From the NCBI GenBank assembly GCA_023230755.1, contig JALNWS010000060.1, forward strand, positions 1-19,476: a stretch of 19,476 bases of DNA. Reading direction: 5' to 3'. This document shows, piece by piece, positions 1-6,506 of the stretch (positions are counted from its first letter, which is position 1; each line of letters opens with the position of its first letter). The notes beneath the pieces were generated by a model. The model searched no databases. It worked only from the letters and a program-made list of their open reading frames with translations, and was not told where the DNA came from. The translations under genes and the position numbers were made by a program. This stretch comes from Azoarcus sp. Its GTDB lineage: Bacteria; Pseudomonadota; Gammaproteobacteria; Burkholderiales; Rhodocyclaceae.

Positions 1-123
1 GACCGTCTTGAGTGGTTCGACCGCAACGATCTGCCCGAGTCCGTGGTCCCCTATGTCCGCACGGCGCTCGATGCCGGTGAGGGGCCGTGGGTGATCGAAC
101 TGGGCTGGCCAGCCCAGGGCTGA
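1..123 (+). CDS. 3' end of an unidentified gene (possibly NUDIX-type)
   Basis: Frame 1 is open from the window edge to a TGA at 121-123, giving a 40-residue C-terminal piece that begins DRLEWFDRNDLPESVV and ends in ELGWPAQG. A tryptophan-acidic-Leu-Pro pattern of this kind (EWFDRNDLP) is common near the C-terminus of NUDIX hydrolases, so that family is a possibility, but the diagnostic NUDIX box would lie outside the window. It is on the same strand as the next gene, with 84 bases between stop and start. It is probably unrelated to the sulfur genes. Confidence 0.5.
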   Translation, partial: DRLEWFDRNDLPESVVPYVRTALDAGEGPWVIELGWPAQG

Positions 124-207
124 ATGCCTGGCGTGGCACGCGGTTGATGTATTAGTGCATTCTGATAGGCTTCCTTGCTTAAATACAAGAACAGGCGGGG
201 GGCGACA

Positions 208-828
208 ATGAAACACTGGAAATACGCGTTTTTTTCGGGGATGGTGGCGCTCGGGTTAGCGGCGGGTGCCCGGGCGGCGGACTTCCCTGAGGTCGATCTG
301 GCGCGCGCGGAAGAGATCAGCATGGGCCGGTGCTTTCTGTGCCACGGAACCGAGGGCGAGAGTACAACCGTCCTCTATCCGCGCCTGGCAGGGCAGCACT
401 ATCAGTACATCGCCAAGCAGCTGGCGGATTTCAAGTCAGGGCGGCGGCAGAGCGATACGATGGTAAACATGGCAGCTGATCTTTCGCCCGAGGAAATGCT
501 GGCCCTCGGCGTCTATTTCGAGAAAAAGCCGACCCGAGCTCAAGTGGTGGAGGACGGTGAGCTTGCAGCGATCGGCCGTTTCATCTTCCGCCGTGGTAAC
601 GAGTATTCCGGTGTGGCTGCCTGCGCTTCCTGTCATGGAGAGCGGGGACTGGGGACGTCGCAGTTGCCCCGGCTGGCGGGGCAGGTGCCGCAGTACATCG
701 AGCGGCAGTTGCGTTCGTTCAATACGCGCGACCGCACCAACGACAATGCGGTCATGCATTCGATCGCCTCCAGGTTGACGGAGCTGGAGATCAAGTCTGT
801 CGCCCTCTACATCAGCTCGCTGAATTGA
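208..828 (+). CDS. periplasmic diheme cytochrome c (c4-like)
   Basis: A 206-residue exported cytochrome with two heme-binding sites, one per half, the layout of cytochrome c4 (about 190-210 residues). A signal peptide covers roughly residues 1-24 (hydrophobic core then ARAADF). Heme 1 is CFLCH at 42-46 and heme 2 is CASCH at 139-143; methionines near 88 and 183 are candidate distal ligands. The two halves share an 'RLAGQ..QYI..QL' segment, which supports a duplicated domain. I chose the ATG at 208 because the signal peptide follows it directly and a purine-rich GGCGGGGGG precedes it; an in-frame TTG at 175 would add a polar stretch before the signal. It converges on fccB. By context it probably carries electrons from sulfur-oxidising enzymes to a terminal oxidase or reductase, but the partner is inferred. 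It could equally be a general cytochrome c4 unrelated to sulfur. Confidence 0.88.
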   Translation: MKHWKYAFFSGMVALGLAAGARAADFPEVDLARAEEISMGRCFLCHGTEGESTTVLYPRLAGQHYQYIAKQLADFKSGRRQSDTMVNMAADLSPEEMLALGVYFEKKPTRAQVVEDGELAAIGRFIFRRGNEYSGVAACASCHGERGLGTSQLPRLAGQVPQYIERQLRSFNTRDRTNDNAVMHSIASRLTELEIKSVALYISSLN

Positions 829-845
829 GCGCGCAAGGCAAAAGG

Positions 846-872
846 AAAGGGGCTCGCCTGGAGCCCCTTTTT
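846..872. terminator. bidirectional intrinsic terminator
   Basis: A perfect 10-bp stem (AAAGGGGCTC, 846-855, with GAGCCCCTTT, 861-870) closes a 5-base loop and runs into a T tract. The A-rich left flank gives T-rich RNA in the other direction too. It sits between the convergent cytochrome c gene and fccB, so it can serve both. Confidence 0.85.
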
Positions 873-908
873 CATGCCTGGATCAAGTCCTTCGAACCGG
901 TTTCTGCC

Positions 909-2183
909 TCATGCCAGCATATCCGCCCAGATGTTCTGCGCCCAGGCGTGCGCGAACTTGCCCTCGATCTCGTTCGCCGCAACTGAAACGCCGCCCGCAC
1001 CCGGCACCGGCATCGGTTGTTTTTTTACCGTGTCGTATTGATGTACCGAGGCGACGTGCATCGCATTCTTTGCGTCGACAAAGCTGTAGCAGGTGTTCAT
1101 GACCACAGGTGAGGGGTTCGGCGCCTCGCCGGCGAGGAGGTTGATGATGGCCGCGGCCACCACTTTGGCCTGCTGATTGGCCATGTGTCCGGATTTGGGC
1201 ATCGTCGGCGCGGGGAACAGCGAATCCCCGATGACATGCACCCCCGGGATGCCCCTGGCCTCGTAGGTGAGCCATTCGACGTCAACCCAACGGTCGTTGA
1301 TCAGCGGCAGGCCCGACTGCGTCGCGATGTTGCCCGCACGCATCGGGGGAATGACGTTGAGTACGTCTGCCTTGACCTTCTCGAAGTCGAGTTCGGCGGT
1401 GCGCGTCTTTGCATTCACGCTGCGTAACTCGTTGTTGGGCATGTATTCGATCAGGCCCTTGTAGCCCTCAAAAGCCTTCGTGAACAGCGCTTTCTTCGAC
1501 TGGATCTCACCATTCGCGTCGAGCACAAGGACCTTGGATTTCGGTTTCTCCCTGCGCAGATAATTGGCCACCATGCAGGCCCGCTCGTAGGGGCCGGGCG
1601 GGCAACGATAGGGTGATTTTGGGATATGAAGGGCGAAAATGCCGCCATCCTTCATGTCCTGGAGTTGCTGGCGCAGCACGACGGTCTGCGGACCAGCCTT
1701 CCAGGCGTGGGGGATGAGTTCTTCATTGCCGGCGAGGCCGCCTACGCGGTCGAACATGAAGTCGATACCGGGCGAGAGGACGACACGGTCGTAAGCGATG
1801 GTCCCGTTGTGGGCGGTGCTGACAGTGCGTTTGGCGGTATCGAGTGCAAGTACTTCATCGGTGATGACCTTCACGCCCCATCGCGACCGCAAATTGTCGT
1901 AGCTGATCGTGATGTCGGTCATGTTCTTCAACCCGCCGATGACCAGATTTGACATCGGGCAGGAGACAAACTCGGTGCTGCGCTCGATCAGCGTGACATT
2001 GATCCGGCCTTCGCTCCACATGCGCAGATATTTGGCGACCGTTGCGCCACCATACCCTCCGCCAACAACGACCACGTGCCCGCCGGCGCCGCGATCCATG
2101 CCCGCACAGCCTGCGAGTCCGAGCAGGGAGGAGCCGGCAACGACTGCGCCGGCCGACTTCAGAAATTCGCGTCTGTTCTGCAT
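909..2183 (-). CDS. fccB: flavocytochrome c sulfide dehydrogenase, flavin subunit
   Basis: A 424-residue FAD enzyme of the FCSD/SoxF family, which oxidises sulfide in the periplasm and passes electrons to its heme subunit. The N-terminus carries a twin-arginine motif (RREFLK, 4-9) and a hydrophobic stretch, so it should be exported folded. The dinucleotide-binding loop VVVVGGGYGGATVA lies at 37-50. Cys75 in EFVSCPMSN fits the cysteine that binds FAD covalently in the Allochromatium enzyme. Cys194 and Cys365 fit the active-site redox pair: the offset from the flavin cysteine to Cys194 is 119 residues, as in that enzyme (42 and 161). HVIGD at 316-320 is the second FAD contact. LAGC at 23-26 also matches a lipobox, so the protein might be lipid-anchored. 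The ATG is preceded by GGGGAG. It lies 15 bases behind fccA, almost certainly co-transcribed. Confidence 0.93.
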   Translation of the reverse strand: MQNRREFLKSAGAVVAGSSLLGLAGCAGMDRGAGGHVVVVGGGYGGATVAKYLRMWSEGRINVTLIERSTEFVSCPMSNLVIGGLKNMTDITISYDNLRSRWGVKVITDEVLALDTAKRTVSTAHNGTIAYDRVVLSPGIDFMFDRVGGLAGNEELIPHAWKAGPQTVVLRQQLQDMKDGGIFALHIPKSPYRCPPGPYERACMVANYLRREKPKSKVLVLDANGEIQSKKALFTKAFEGYKGLIEYMPNNELRSVNAKTRTAELDFEKVKADVLNVIPPMRAGNIATQSGLPLINDRWVDVEWLTYEARGIPGVHVIGDSLFPAPTMPKSGHMANQQAKVVAAAIINLLAGEAPNPSPVVMNTCYSFVDAKNAMHVASVHQYDTVKKQPMPVPGAGGVSVAANEIEGKFAHAWAQNIWADMLA

Positions 2184-2198
2184 TTTTTTCTCCCCGTC

Positions 2199-2498
2199 CT
2201 ACTTCATTGCTGCGTAATACGCGGTGATCAGATCGAGCTGCTCATCGGTGTAACCCTTGGAGATCTGATGCATGATCGACGCCGGTTTTGCACCCGAGCG
2301 GAAGTCGGCAAGCTTTTGCAGGAGTTTTTCCTTCGGCTCGCCCGCGAGGCTTTCCATGCCCCCGAGGCTCTTGCCGCTGGTGCCGTGGCAGTTGGCGCAG
2401 GTGGCGGCGAGGTTGCGCGCCAGGTTGGGATCGTTTGCGTGCGAGAGCCCGGCGAGGCCAGTCAGGCAAAGAGTGGTGAGTACAAGCTTTGCGTTCAC
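2199..2498 (-). CDS. fccA: flavocytochrome c, monoheme cytochrome subunit
   Basis: A 99-residue exported cytochrome c that should accept electrons from the adjacent flavin subunit. The signal peptide runs to about HAND at 20-23. There is one heme site, CANCH at 34-38, with Met76 (SIMHQIS) as the likely distal ligand. It resembles one half of a c4/FccA fold, and the single heme and small size recall the Chlorobium-type subunit rather than the diheme 21-kDa Allochromatium subunit. I chose a GTG start at 2498: a strong GAGGAGGAAA lies just upstream and the signal peptide follows immediately. An upstream ATG at 2627 would add 43 residues of non-signal sequence and is unlikely. It is the first gene of the fccAB pair and diverges from soxR across a 262-base AT-rich region. 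Confidence 0.92.
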   Translation of the reverse strand: MNAKLVLTTLCLTGLAGLSHANDPNLARNLAATCANCHGTSGKSLGGMESLAGEPKEKLLQKLADFRSGAKPASIMHQISKGYTDEQLDLITAYYAAMK

Positions 2499-2760
2499 GA
2501 TTTCCTCCTCTGGATTTCTTGGTGTGTACGAACGCCAACAACCGACGCTGTAGCCACTTTCGGGCTCATCCTGGGCACTCGGAAGGCACTTCGCCGACCC
2601 AGTATATCGCAGCTGTTTAGCATTCAAAGCACCGTTTTTCCGTTATTTCAACGGCATTTTCCGGACCAGTGCGTTTTGCGCAATGCACAAATATTAGTAG
2701 TTGACCATATACGTGTATGGTTATAGATTAATTAAATCGATACATAAGGCCGGCTGTGCA
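2499..2760. promoter_or_regulatory. fccA-soxR divergent regulatory region
   Basis: This non-coding, AT-rich stretch separates the start codons of fccA (minus) and soxR (plus). For fccA, a possible -10 TATACT (2606-2601) and -35 TTGAAT (2627-2622) are visible, but the 15-base spacer is short, so this is weak. For soxR a better promoter with an embedded palindrome lies at 2701-2729 (separate entry). A 12-base element at 2682-2693 resembles one upstream of the cytochrome gene at 208. Control of both units from this region is inferred. Confidence 0.6.
2701..2729 (+). promoter_or_regulatory. candidate soxR promoter with embedded operator palindrome
   Basis: A -35 TTGACC (2701-2706) and a -10 TAGATT (2724-2729) are 17 bases apart. 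Between them lies accatatacgtgtatggt (2704-2721), an inverted repeat with 8 of 9 base pairs matching about a centre between 2712 and 2713. An ArsR-type repressor dimer bound there would cover the core promoter. The AT-rich 'ATA...TAT' palindrome fits operators known for this family. That SoxR binds here, and that the promoter drives the sox genes as well as soxR, is inferred from position. Confidence 0.6.
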
Positions 2761-3117
2761 ATGAATGAGTTGAACAAGGTCTTCGAGAGCGTGGCTGAGT
2801 ACTTCGGATTGCTGGCGGAGCCCACTCGACTCAAGATCCTCCACTGTCTGTGCAGCGAGGAACACGCGGTCAATGAGGTCGTGGAGGCGGTCGGCTTGAC
2901 GCAGGCCAATGCCTCGCGCCACCTCAATCTGCTGTACCGCGCGGGGGTGCTGGACCGTCGTCGCGATGGCACACAGGTGATCTACCGGATCATTGATCCG
3001 AACTTCGCCGATCTGTGTCGCACGGTGTGTGTGAGCATCGCTTCGCGTGCCGACGTGCCGGCGCCGCGGCGTGAAGAGTTGCTCAGGCTCGAGCAGGATC
3101 TTGGTGCAGGGAATTGA
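2761..3117 (+). CDS. soxR: ArsR-family transcriptional regulator (SoxR type)
   Basis: A 118-residue winged-helix repressor. The ArsR core runs from LAEPTRLKILHCL (about 18-30) through the recognition helix region GLTQANASRHLNLLYRAG (45-62) and the wing RRRDGTQVIYRI (66-77). In sox clusters such proteins repress the operon and are relieved by sulfur compounds through reactive cysteines. Four cysteines are present, Cys29/Cys31 in the first helical part and Cys86/Cys90 (LCRTVC) in the last helix. These could form a thiol-persulfide sensor pair, but their spacing differs from the 66-residue spacing I recall for Pseudaminobacter SoxR and SqrR/BigR, so metal sensing is an alternative. The ATG at 2761 is chosen because it starts the conserved fold; only a weak ribosome site precedes it. 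Only 55 bases and no terminator separate it from soxC, so it may head the operon. Confidence 0.85.
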   Translation: MNELNKVFESVAEYFGLLAEPTRLKILHCLCSEEHAVNEVVEAVGLTQANASRHLNLLYRAGVLDRRRDGTQVIYRIIDPNFADLCRTVCVSIASRADVPAPRREELLRLEQDLGAGN

Positions 3118-3172
3118 GCGATGTGCACTACAAAAATGATGAACGATCGAAAGCAGAGGGGGGTGCGTAAGC

Positions 3173-4510
3173 ATGGACAACAGTGAGTTCCGGCTTGGTC
3201 GGGTGAGACCGGCGCCTGAGAATTTCCTGACCGACGAGGATATCCAGTCGGTCAAGGAGGGACGGCGCGATTTCCTGCGCAAGGCGTTTATCGGTGCCAG
3301 TGCTGCGATGGTGGCGCCGGCGATGGCGCGTGCCGCGGGTGAGGGTGATCCCGCGATCCTGGATCTGCCGCCGTGGTCCACCAGCCTGGGCCTGCCCGTT
3401 GCAGCGAACCCCTATGGCCTGCCGTCAAAATACGAGCGTGGTCTTGTGCGGCGCGAAAGTCCCGGTCTGACCAGGGTCGGCGGATCATCGGTGGCTTTTA
3501 CCCCGTTGCAGGGGCTGTTCGGGATCATTACCCCGTCAGGGCTGCACTTCGAACGCCATCATCAGGGCTGGCACGACATCGATCCGTCGAAGCACCGGCT
3601 GATGATCAATGGGCTGGTGAAATCGAGTTCGGTGTTCACCATGGACGACATCATGCGGCTGCCATCGGTGTCGAGGGTTCATTTCATCGAGTGTGGTGCG
3701 AATACCGGCATGGAGTGGGGCAATGTGGCGGTGCCGACGGTGCAGTACAGCCACGGGATGCTGTCCTGTTCGGAGTTCACCGGCGTGCCGCTCAAGGCCA
3801 TTCTCGACATGTGTGGCGCCGACTACAAGAAAGGCCGCTTCATTCTGGCCGAAGGCGCCGACGGCTCGTCGATGACACGCACCATTCCGATGGAACTGGT
3901 CGAGTCCGGTGAGGTGCTGGTTGCTTATGGCATGAACGGCGAAATGCTGCGCCCGGAAAACGGATACCCCTTGCGCCTGGTGGTGCCCGGTGTGCAGGGC
4001 GTGAGCTGGGTCAAGTGGCTGCGCCGCATCGAGGTGGGCGACATGCCCTGGGCCGCGAAAGACGAGGCGGTTCATTACATGGACCTGATGCCCGATGGTC
4101 AGCACCGCCAATACACGTCGGTGCAGGAGTGCAAATCGGTCATCACCACACCGTCCGGCGGTCAGATTCTGCTCGACAAGGGTTTCTACAATATTTCCGG
4201 TATGGCGTGGTCGGGGCGGGGCAAGATCACCCGCGTCGACGTATCGACCGACGGCGGCATCAACTGGCGCCAGGCGCGCCTCGAAACACCGGTGCTGTCG
4301 AAGGCGGTGACCCGTTTCAACATTGACTGGGTGTGGGACGGCAAGCCTGCCATTCTGCAGTCGCGGGCAATGGACGAATCCGGTTTTGTGCAGCCGGGCT
4401 ACGGTCAGTTGCGTGCCGCACGCGGCACCAAGTCGATCTATCACAACAATGCGATTCAGTCATGGAAAGTGGTCGAGTCCGGGGAGGTGAGCAATGTCCA
4501 GGTTCTCTAA
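3173..4510 (+). CDS. soxC: sulfane dehydrogenase SoxC, molybdenum-cofactor subunit
   Basis: A 445-residue sulfite-oxidase-family protein. With SoxD it oxidises the protein-bound sulfane sulfur on SoxY in the periplasm, a six-electron step. After a roughly 30-residue leader it has a twin-arginine signal (GRRDFLRKAF, 30-39) ending near ARAAGEG, expected for a molybdoprotein exported folded. The Moco-binding domain contains HFIECGANTGMEWG (170-183), with Cys174 the presumed molybdenum ligand. The C-terminal part (from about residue 315) carries the Ig-like dimerisation domain, with 'ISGMAWSGRGKITRVDVSTD'. Length is normal for SoxC. GAGGGGGG precedes the ATG. Its last 17 bases overlap the start of soxD, which indicates translational coupling. 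Confidence 0.96.
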   Translation: MDNSEFRLGRVRPAPENFLTDEDIQSVKEGRRDFLRKAFIGASAAMVAPAMARAAGEGDPAILDLPPWSTSLGLPVAANPYGLPSKYERGLVRRESPGLTRVGGSSVAFTPLQGLFGIITPSGLHFERHHQGWHDIDPSKHRLMINGLVKSSSVFTMDDIMRLPSVSRVHFIECGANTGMEWGNVAVPTVQYSHGMLSCSEFTGVPLKAILDMCGADYKKGRFILAEGADGSSMTRTIPMELVESGEVLVAYGMNGEMLRPENGYPLRLVVPGVQGVSWVKWLRRIEVGDMPWAAKDEAVHYMDLMPDGQHRQYTSVQECKSVITTPSGGQILLDKGFYNISGMAWSGRGKITRVDVSTDGGINWRQARLETPVLSKAVTRFNIDWVWDGKPAILQSRAMDESGFVQPGYGQLRAARGTKSIYHNNAIQSWKVVESGEVSNVQVL

Positions 4511-5567
4511 GACTCTATCAGTGCTCGCTGTTGCCGCTGCCACGGTCGGTCTGGTCACCCCTGCAACCGCCTTTGATCGTTATCCGGGCGTTGGTCGTGC
4601 CGCCACGCCGGCGGAAGTCAAAGTGTGGGATATCGATGTTCGTCCCGATTTTGCCGGATTGCCGAAGGGCAAGGGGACGGTTGATCAGGGCATTGAGGTG
4701 TGGGAAGCAAATTGCGCCAGTTGTCACGGCGCATTCGGCGAGTCAAACGAGGTGTTCACGCCGCTCGTAGGCGGGACGACACGCGATGACATCAAGACCG
4801 GCCACGTCAAGTCGCTCATCAGCGGCTCCTTTCCGCAGCGGACGACGCTGATGAAGGTGGCGACGGTATCGACGCTGTTCGACTATATTCAACGGGCGAT
4901 GCCATGGACCGCGCCAAAGTCGCTCAAGCCTGACGATGTCTATGCGGTCGTGGCTTATCTGCTCAACCTCGCTGAAGTGGTACCGGCTGACTTTGAACTC
5001 AGCGATCAGAATATCGCCGAGGTGCAGCAGCGCATGCCGAACCGCAACGGGATGACGACGGATCACGGCATGTGGCCTGGCGCATCCGCGGCCAAGGGCG
5101 GCATCGGCAACGGAGGCAAGCCGGATACGAAGAACGTTGCATGCATGAAAGACTGCAAGAAGGATGTGCAGATCGTCTCCTCCCTGCCCGCGTATGCGCA
5201 GGACGCGCACGGTAACCTCGCCGAGCAGAATCGCTTCGTGGGGCAGACGCGCGGGAAGCAGACCGGGGAGCCGGGCGCGACGGAGGCCGCCGCACCCTCT
5301 GCAGCGGCGGCGACACTGGCGCTGGCAAACTCGAAGGGGTGCATGGCGTGCCATGGTCTGTCCAACAAGATTGTGGGCCCGGCGTACGCCGATATTGCGG
5401 CAAAATACAAAGATCAGGACGATGCTGCCGCAAAGCTGATGGCCAAGGTCAAGGCGGGCGGTCAGGGTGTCTGGGGGGCGGTGCCAATGCCGTCGCAAGG
5501 CCACGTGAAGGACGAGGAAATCAAACAGCTCGTCCAGTGGATTCTGGAGGGCGCGAAAGCGCAGTAA
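4494..5567 (+). CDS. soxD: SoxD, diheme cytochrome c subunit of sulfane dehydrogenase
   Basis: A 357-residue periplasmic cytochrome that takes electrons from SoxC. A Sec signal peptide covers about 1-26 (ends TATAFDR). Heme 1 is CASCH at 74-78, with Met136 in RAMPW a possible ligand. Heme 2 is CMACH at 283-287 in a second, smaller cytochrome domain, with Met332 (VPMPSQG) as likely ligand. The domains are joined by a long linker containing CMKDC at 217-221 and an Ala/Pro/Glu-rich stretch near 257-277. The start lies inside the end of soxC with GGGGAGGTGAG as ribosome site. Length and layout fit SoxD of other Sox clusters. SoxD is known to be dispensable in lineages lacking SoxCD, but here it is intact. 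Confidence 0.95.
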   Translation: MSRFSKTLSVLAVAAATVGLVTPATAFDRYPGVGRAATPAEVKVWDIDVRPDFAGLPKGKGTVDQGIEVWEANCASCHGAFGESNEVFTPLVGGTTRDDIKTGHVKSLISGSFPQRTTLMKVATVSTLFDYIQRAMPWTAPKSLKPDDVYAVVAYLLNLAEVVPADFELSDQNIAEVQQRMPNRNGMTTDHGMWPGASAAKGGIGNGGKPDTKNVACMKDCKKDVQIVSSLPAYAQDAHGNLAEQNRFVGQTRGKQTGEPGATEAAAPSAAAATLALANSKGCMACHGLSNKIVGPAYADIAAKYKDQDDAAAKLMAKVKAGGQGVWGAVPMPSQGHVKDEEIKQLVQWILEGAKAQ

Positions 5568-5589
5568 TAATTCAATGAGGAGAGACGGG

Positions 5590-6057
5590 ATGAATAATCA
5601 ACGCAGGGCGACCCTGAAGGCGGGCGGCGGTCTGGGCATGCTCGGTCTGCTGGCTGCGGCCGGTCTGATCAAGCCCGAATTGGCTGAGGCAGCCTGGAAC
5701 AAAGGCGCTTTCGACGCCAAGACCCTTGATGCCGCAATGTCGGCGATGGGGGCAGGCAAGCCGATGGAAAGCGCCGACGTCCAGATCTCAGCACCCGATA
5801 TCGCCGAGAACGGTGCCGTGGTGCCGGTCGGGGTGGTGAGCAACCTTCCGAATACTGAACAGATCTCGATCATGATCGAGAAAAATCCGAACATGCTGGC
5901 AGCCTCTTTCGACATTCCGGCAGGCACGCTTCCCGATGTCCAGACCCGGGTCAAGATGGGGCAGACCTCGGACGTGTATGCGGTGGTCAAGGCGGACGGC
6001 AAGTTCTACATGGCCAAGAAGGAAATCAAGGTCACTCTCGGCGGCTGCGGCGGCTGA
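5590..6057 (+). CDS. soxY: sulfur carrier protein SoxY
   Basis: A 155-residue carrier that holds pathway intermediates covalently on a cysteine at its extreme C-terminus. The protein ends LGGCGG, the hallmark swinging arm, with Cys153 as the attachment residue. A Tat-like signal (NNQRRATLKAGGGLG, 2-16) ends near AEAAW. Two start codons are in frame, at 5575 and 5590. I prefer 5590 because TGAGGAGAG sits at the right distance and the signal peptide then begins immediately. It follows soxD by 22 bases and precedes soxZ, its obligate partner, by 30 bases. Confidence 0.96.
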   Translation: MNNQRRATLKAGGGLGMLGLLAAAGLIKPELAEAAWNKGAFDAKTLDAAMSAMGAGKPMESADVQISAPDIAENGAVVPVGVVSNLPNTEQISIMIEKNPNMLAASFDIPAGTLPDVQTRVKMGQTSDVYAVVKADGKFYMAKKEIKVTLGGCGG

Positions 6058-6087
6058 ACCCGGTCACGAATTCAAGGAGATAACTCG

Positions 6088-6399
6088 ATGGCAAATCCGA
6101 TGCGTATCCGCGCAGCCGCCAAGGAAGGCGTGACTGAAGTGCGAGTGCTGATGTCTCACGTGATGGAAACCGGCCAGCGCAAGGACTCGTCCGGCGCGCT
6201 GATCCCGGCGCACTTCATCACCGAGTTGACGGCCAAGCACAACGACAAGGTGGTGCTCTCGGCCCAGTTCGGCGCCTCCGTTTCCACCAACCCCTATCTC
6301 GCATTCAAGTTCAATGGTGGGGCCAAGGGTGACAAAGTCACGGTGAGCTGGGTAGACAACAAGGGTGACAGCCGCTCCGACGAGGTTCAGGTTTCCTGA
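6088..6399 (+). CDS. soxZ: sulfur carrier partner SoxZ
   Basis: A 103-residue protein that forms the SoxYZ heterodimer. It has the typical opening (NPMRIRAAAKEGVTEVRVLM) and the LSAQFGASVSTNPYLAFKF core. It has no signal peptide of its own. In this system SoxZ is carried to the periplasm with the Tat signal of SoxY, which is established for the family. AAGGAG stands eight bases before the ATG. It contains no cysteine, consistent with SoxY alone bearing the substrate. Length is normal. Confidence 0.96.
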   Translation: MANPMRIRAAAKEGVTEVRVLMSHVMETGQRKDSSGALIPAHFITELTAKHNDKVVLSAQFGASVSTNPYLAFKFNGGAKGDKVTVSWVDNKGDSRSDEVQVS

Positions 6400-6506
6400 T
6401 CCGGCGTCCTCTGGCCCGTCTGCAACTGCGGGCGGGTGAGGCGGCTTCCGGGGTACGCCGCCACTGAACAATTACATACACCCCATCCTCGGAGGAGACA
6501 GAGACG
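6400..6506 (+). other. soxZ-soxA spacer with two hairpins
   Basis: This is the longest gap inside the soxC-X series. It can form two adjacent stems: GCCCG (6414-6418) with CGGGC (6429-6433), and GGCGGC (6440-6445) with GCCGCC (6457-6462). Neither is followed by a T run, so they are not ordinary intrinsic terminators. They could mark mRNA processing or set the level of soxAX relative to soxYZ; this is inference. Confidence 0.4.

Noticed and set aside
2499..2627. N-terminal extension of FccA from an ATG at 2627
   Set aside because: The extra 43 residues are not signal-like. The GTG at 2498 has a strong ribosome site and an immediate signal peptide.
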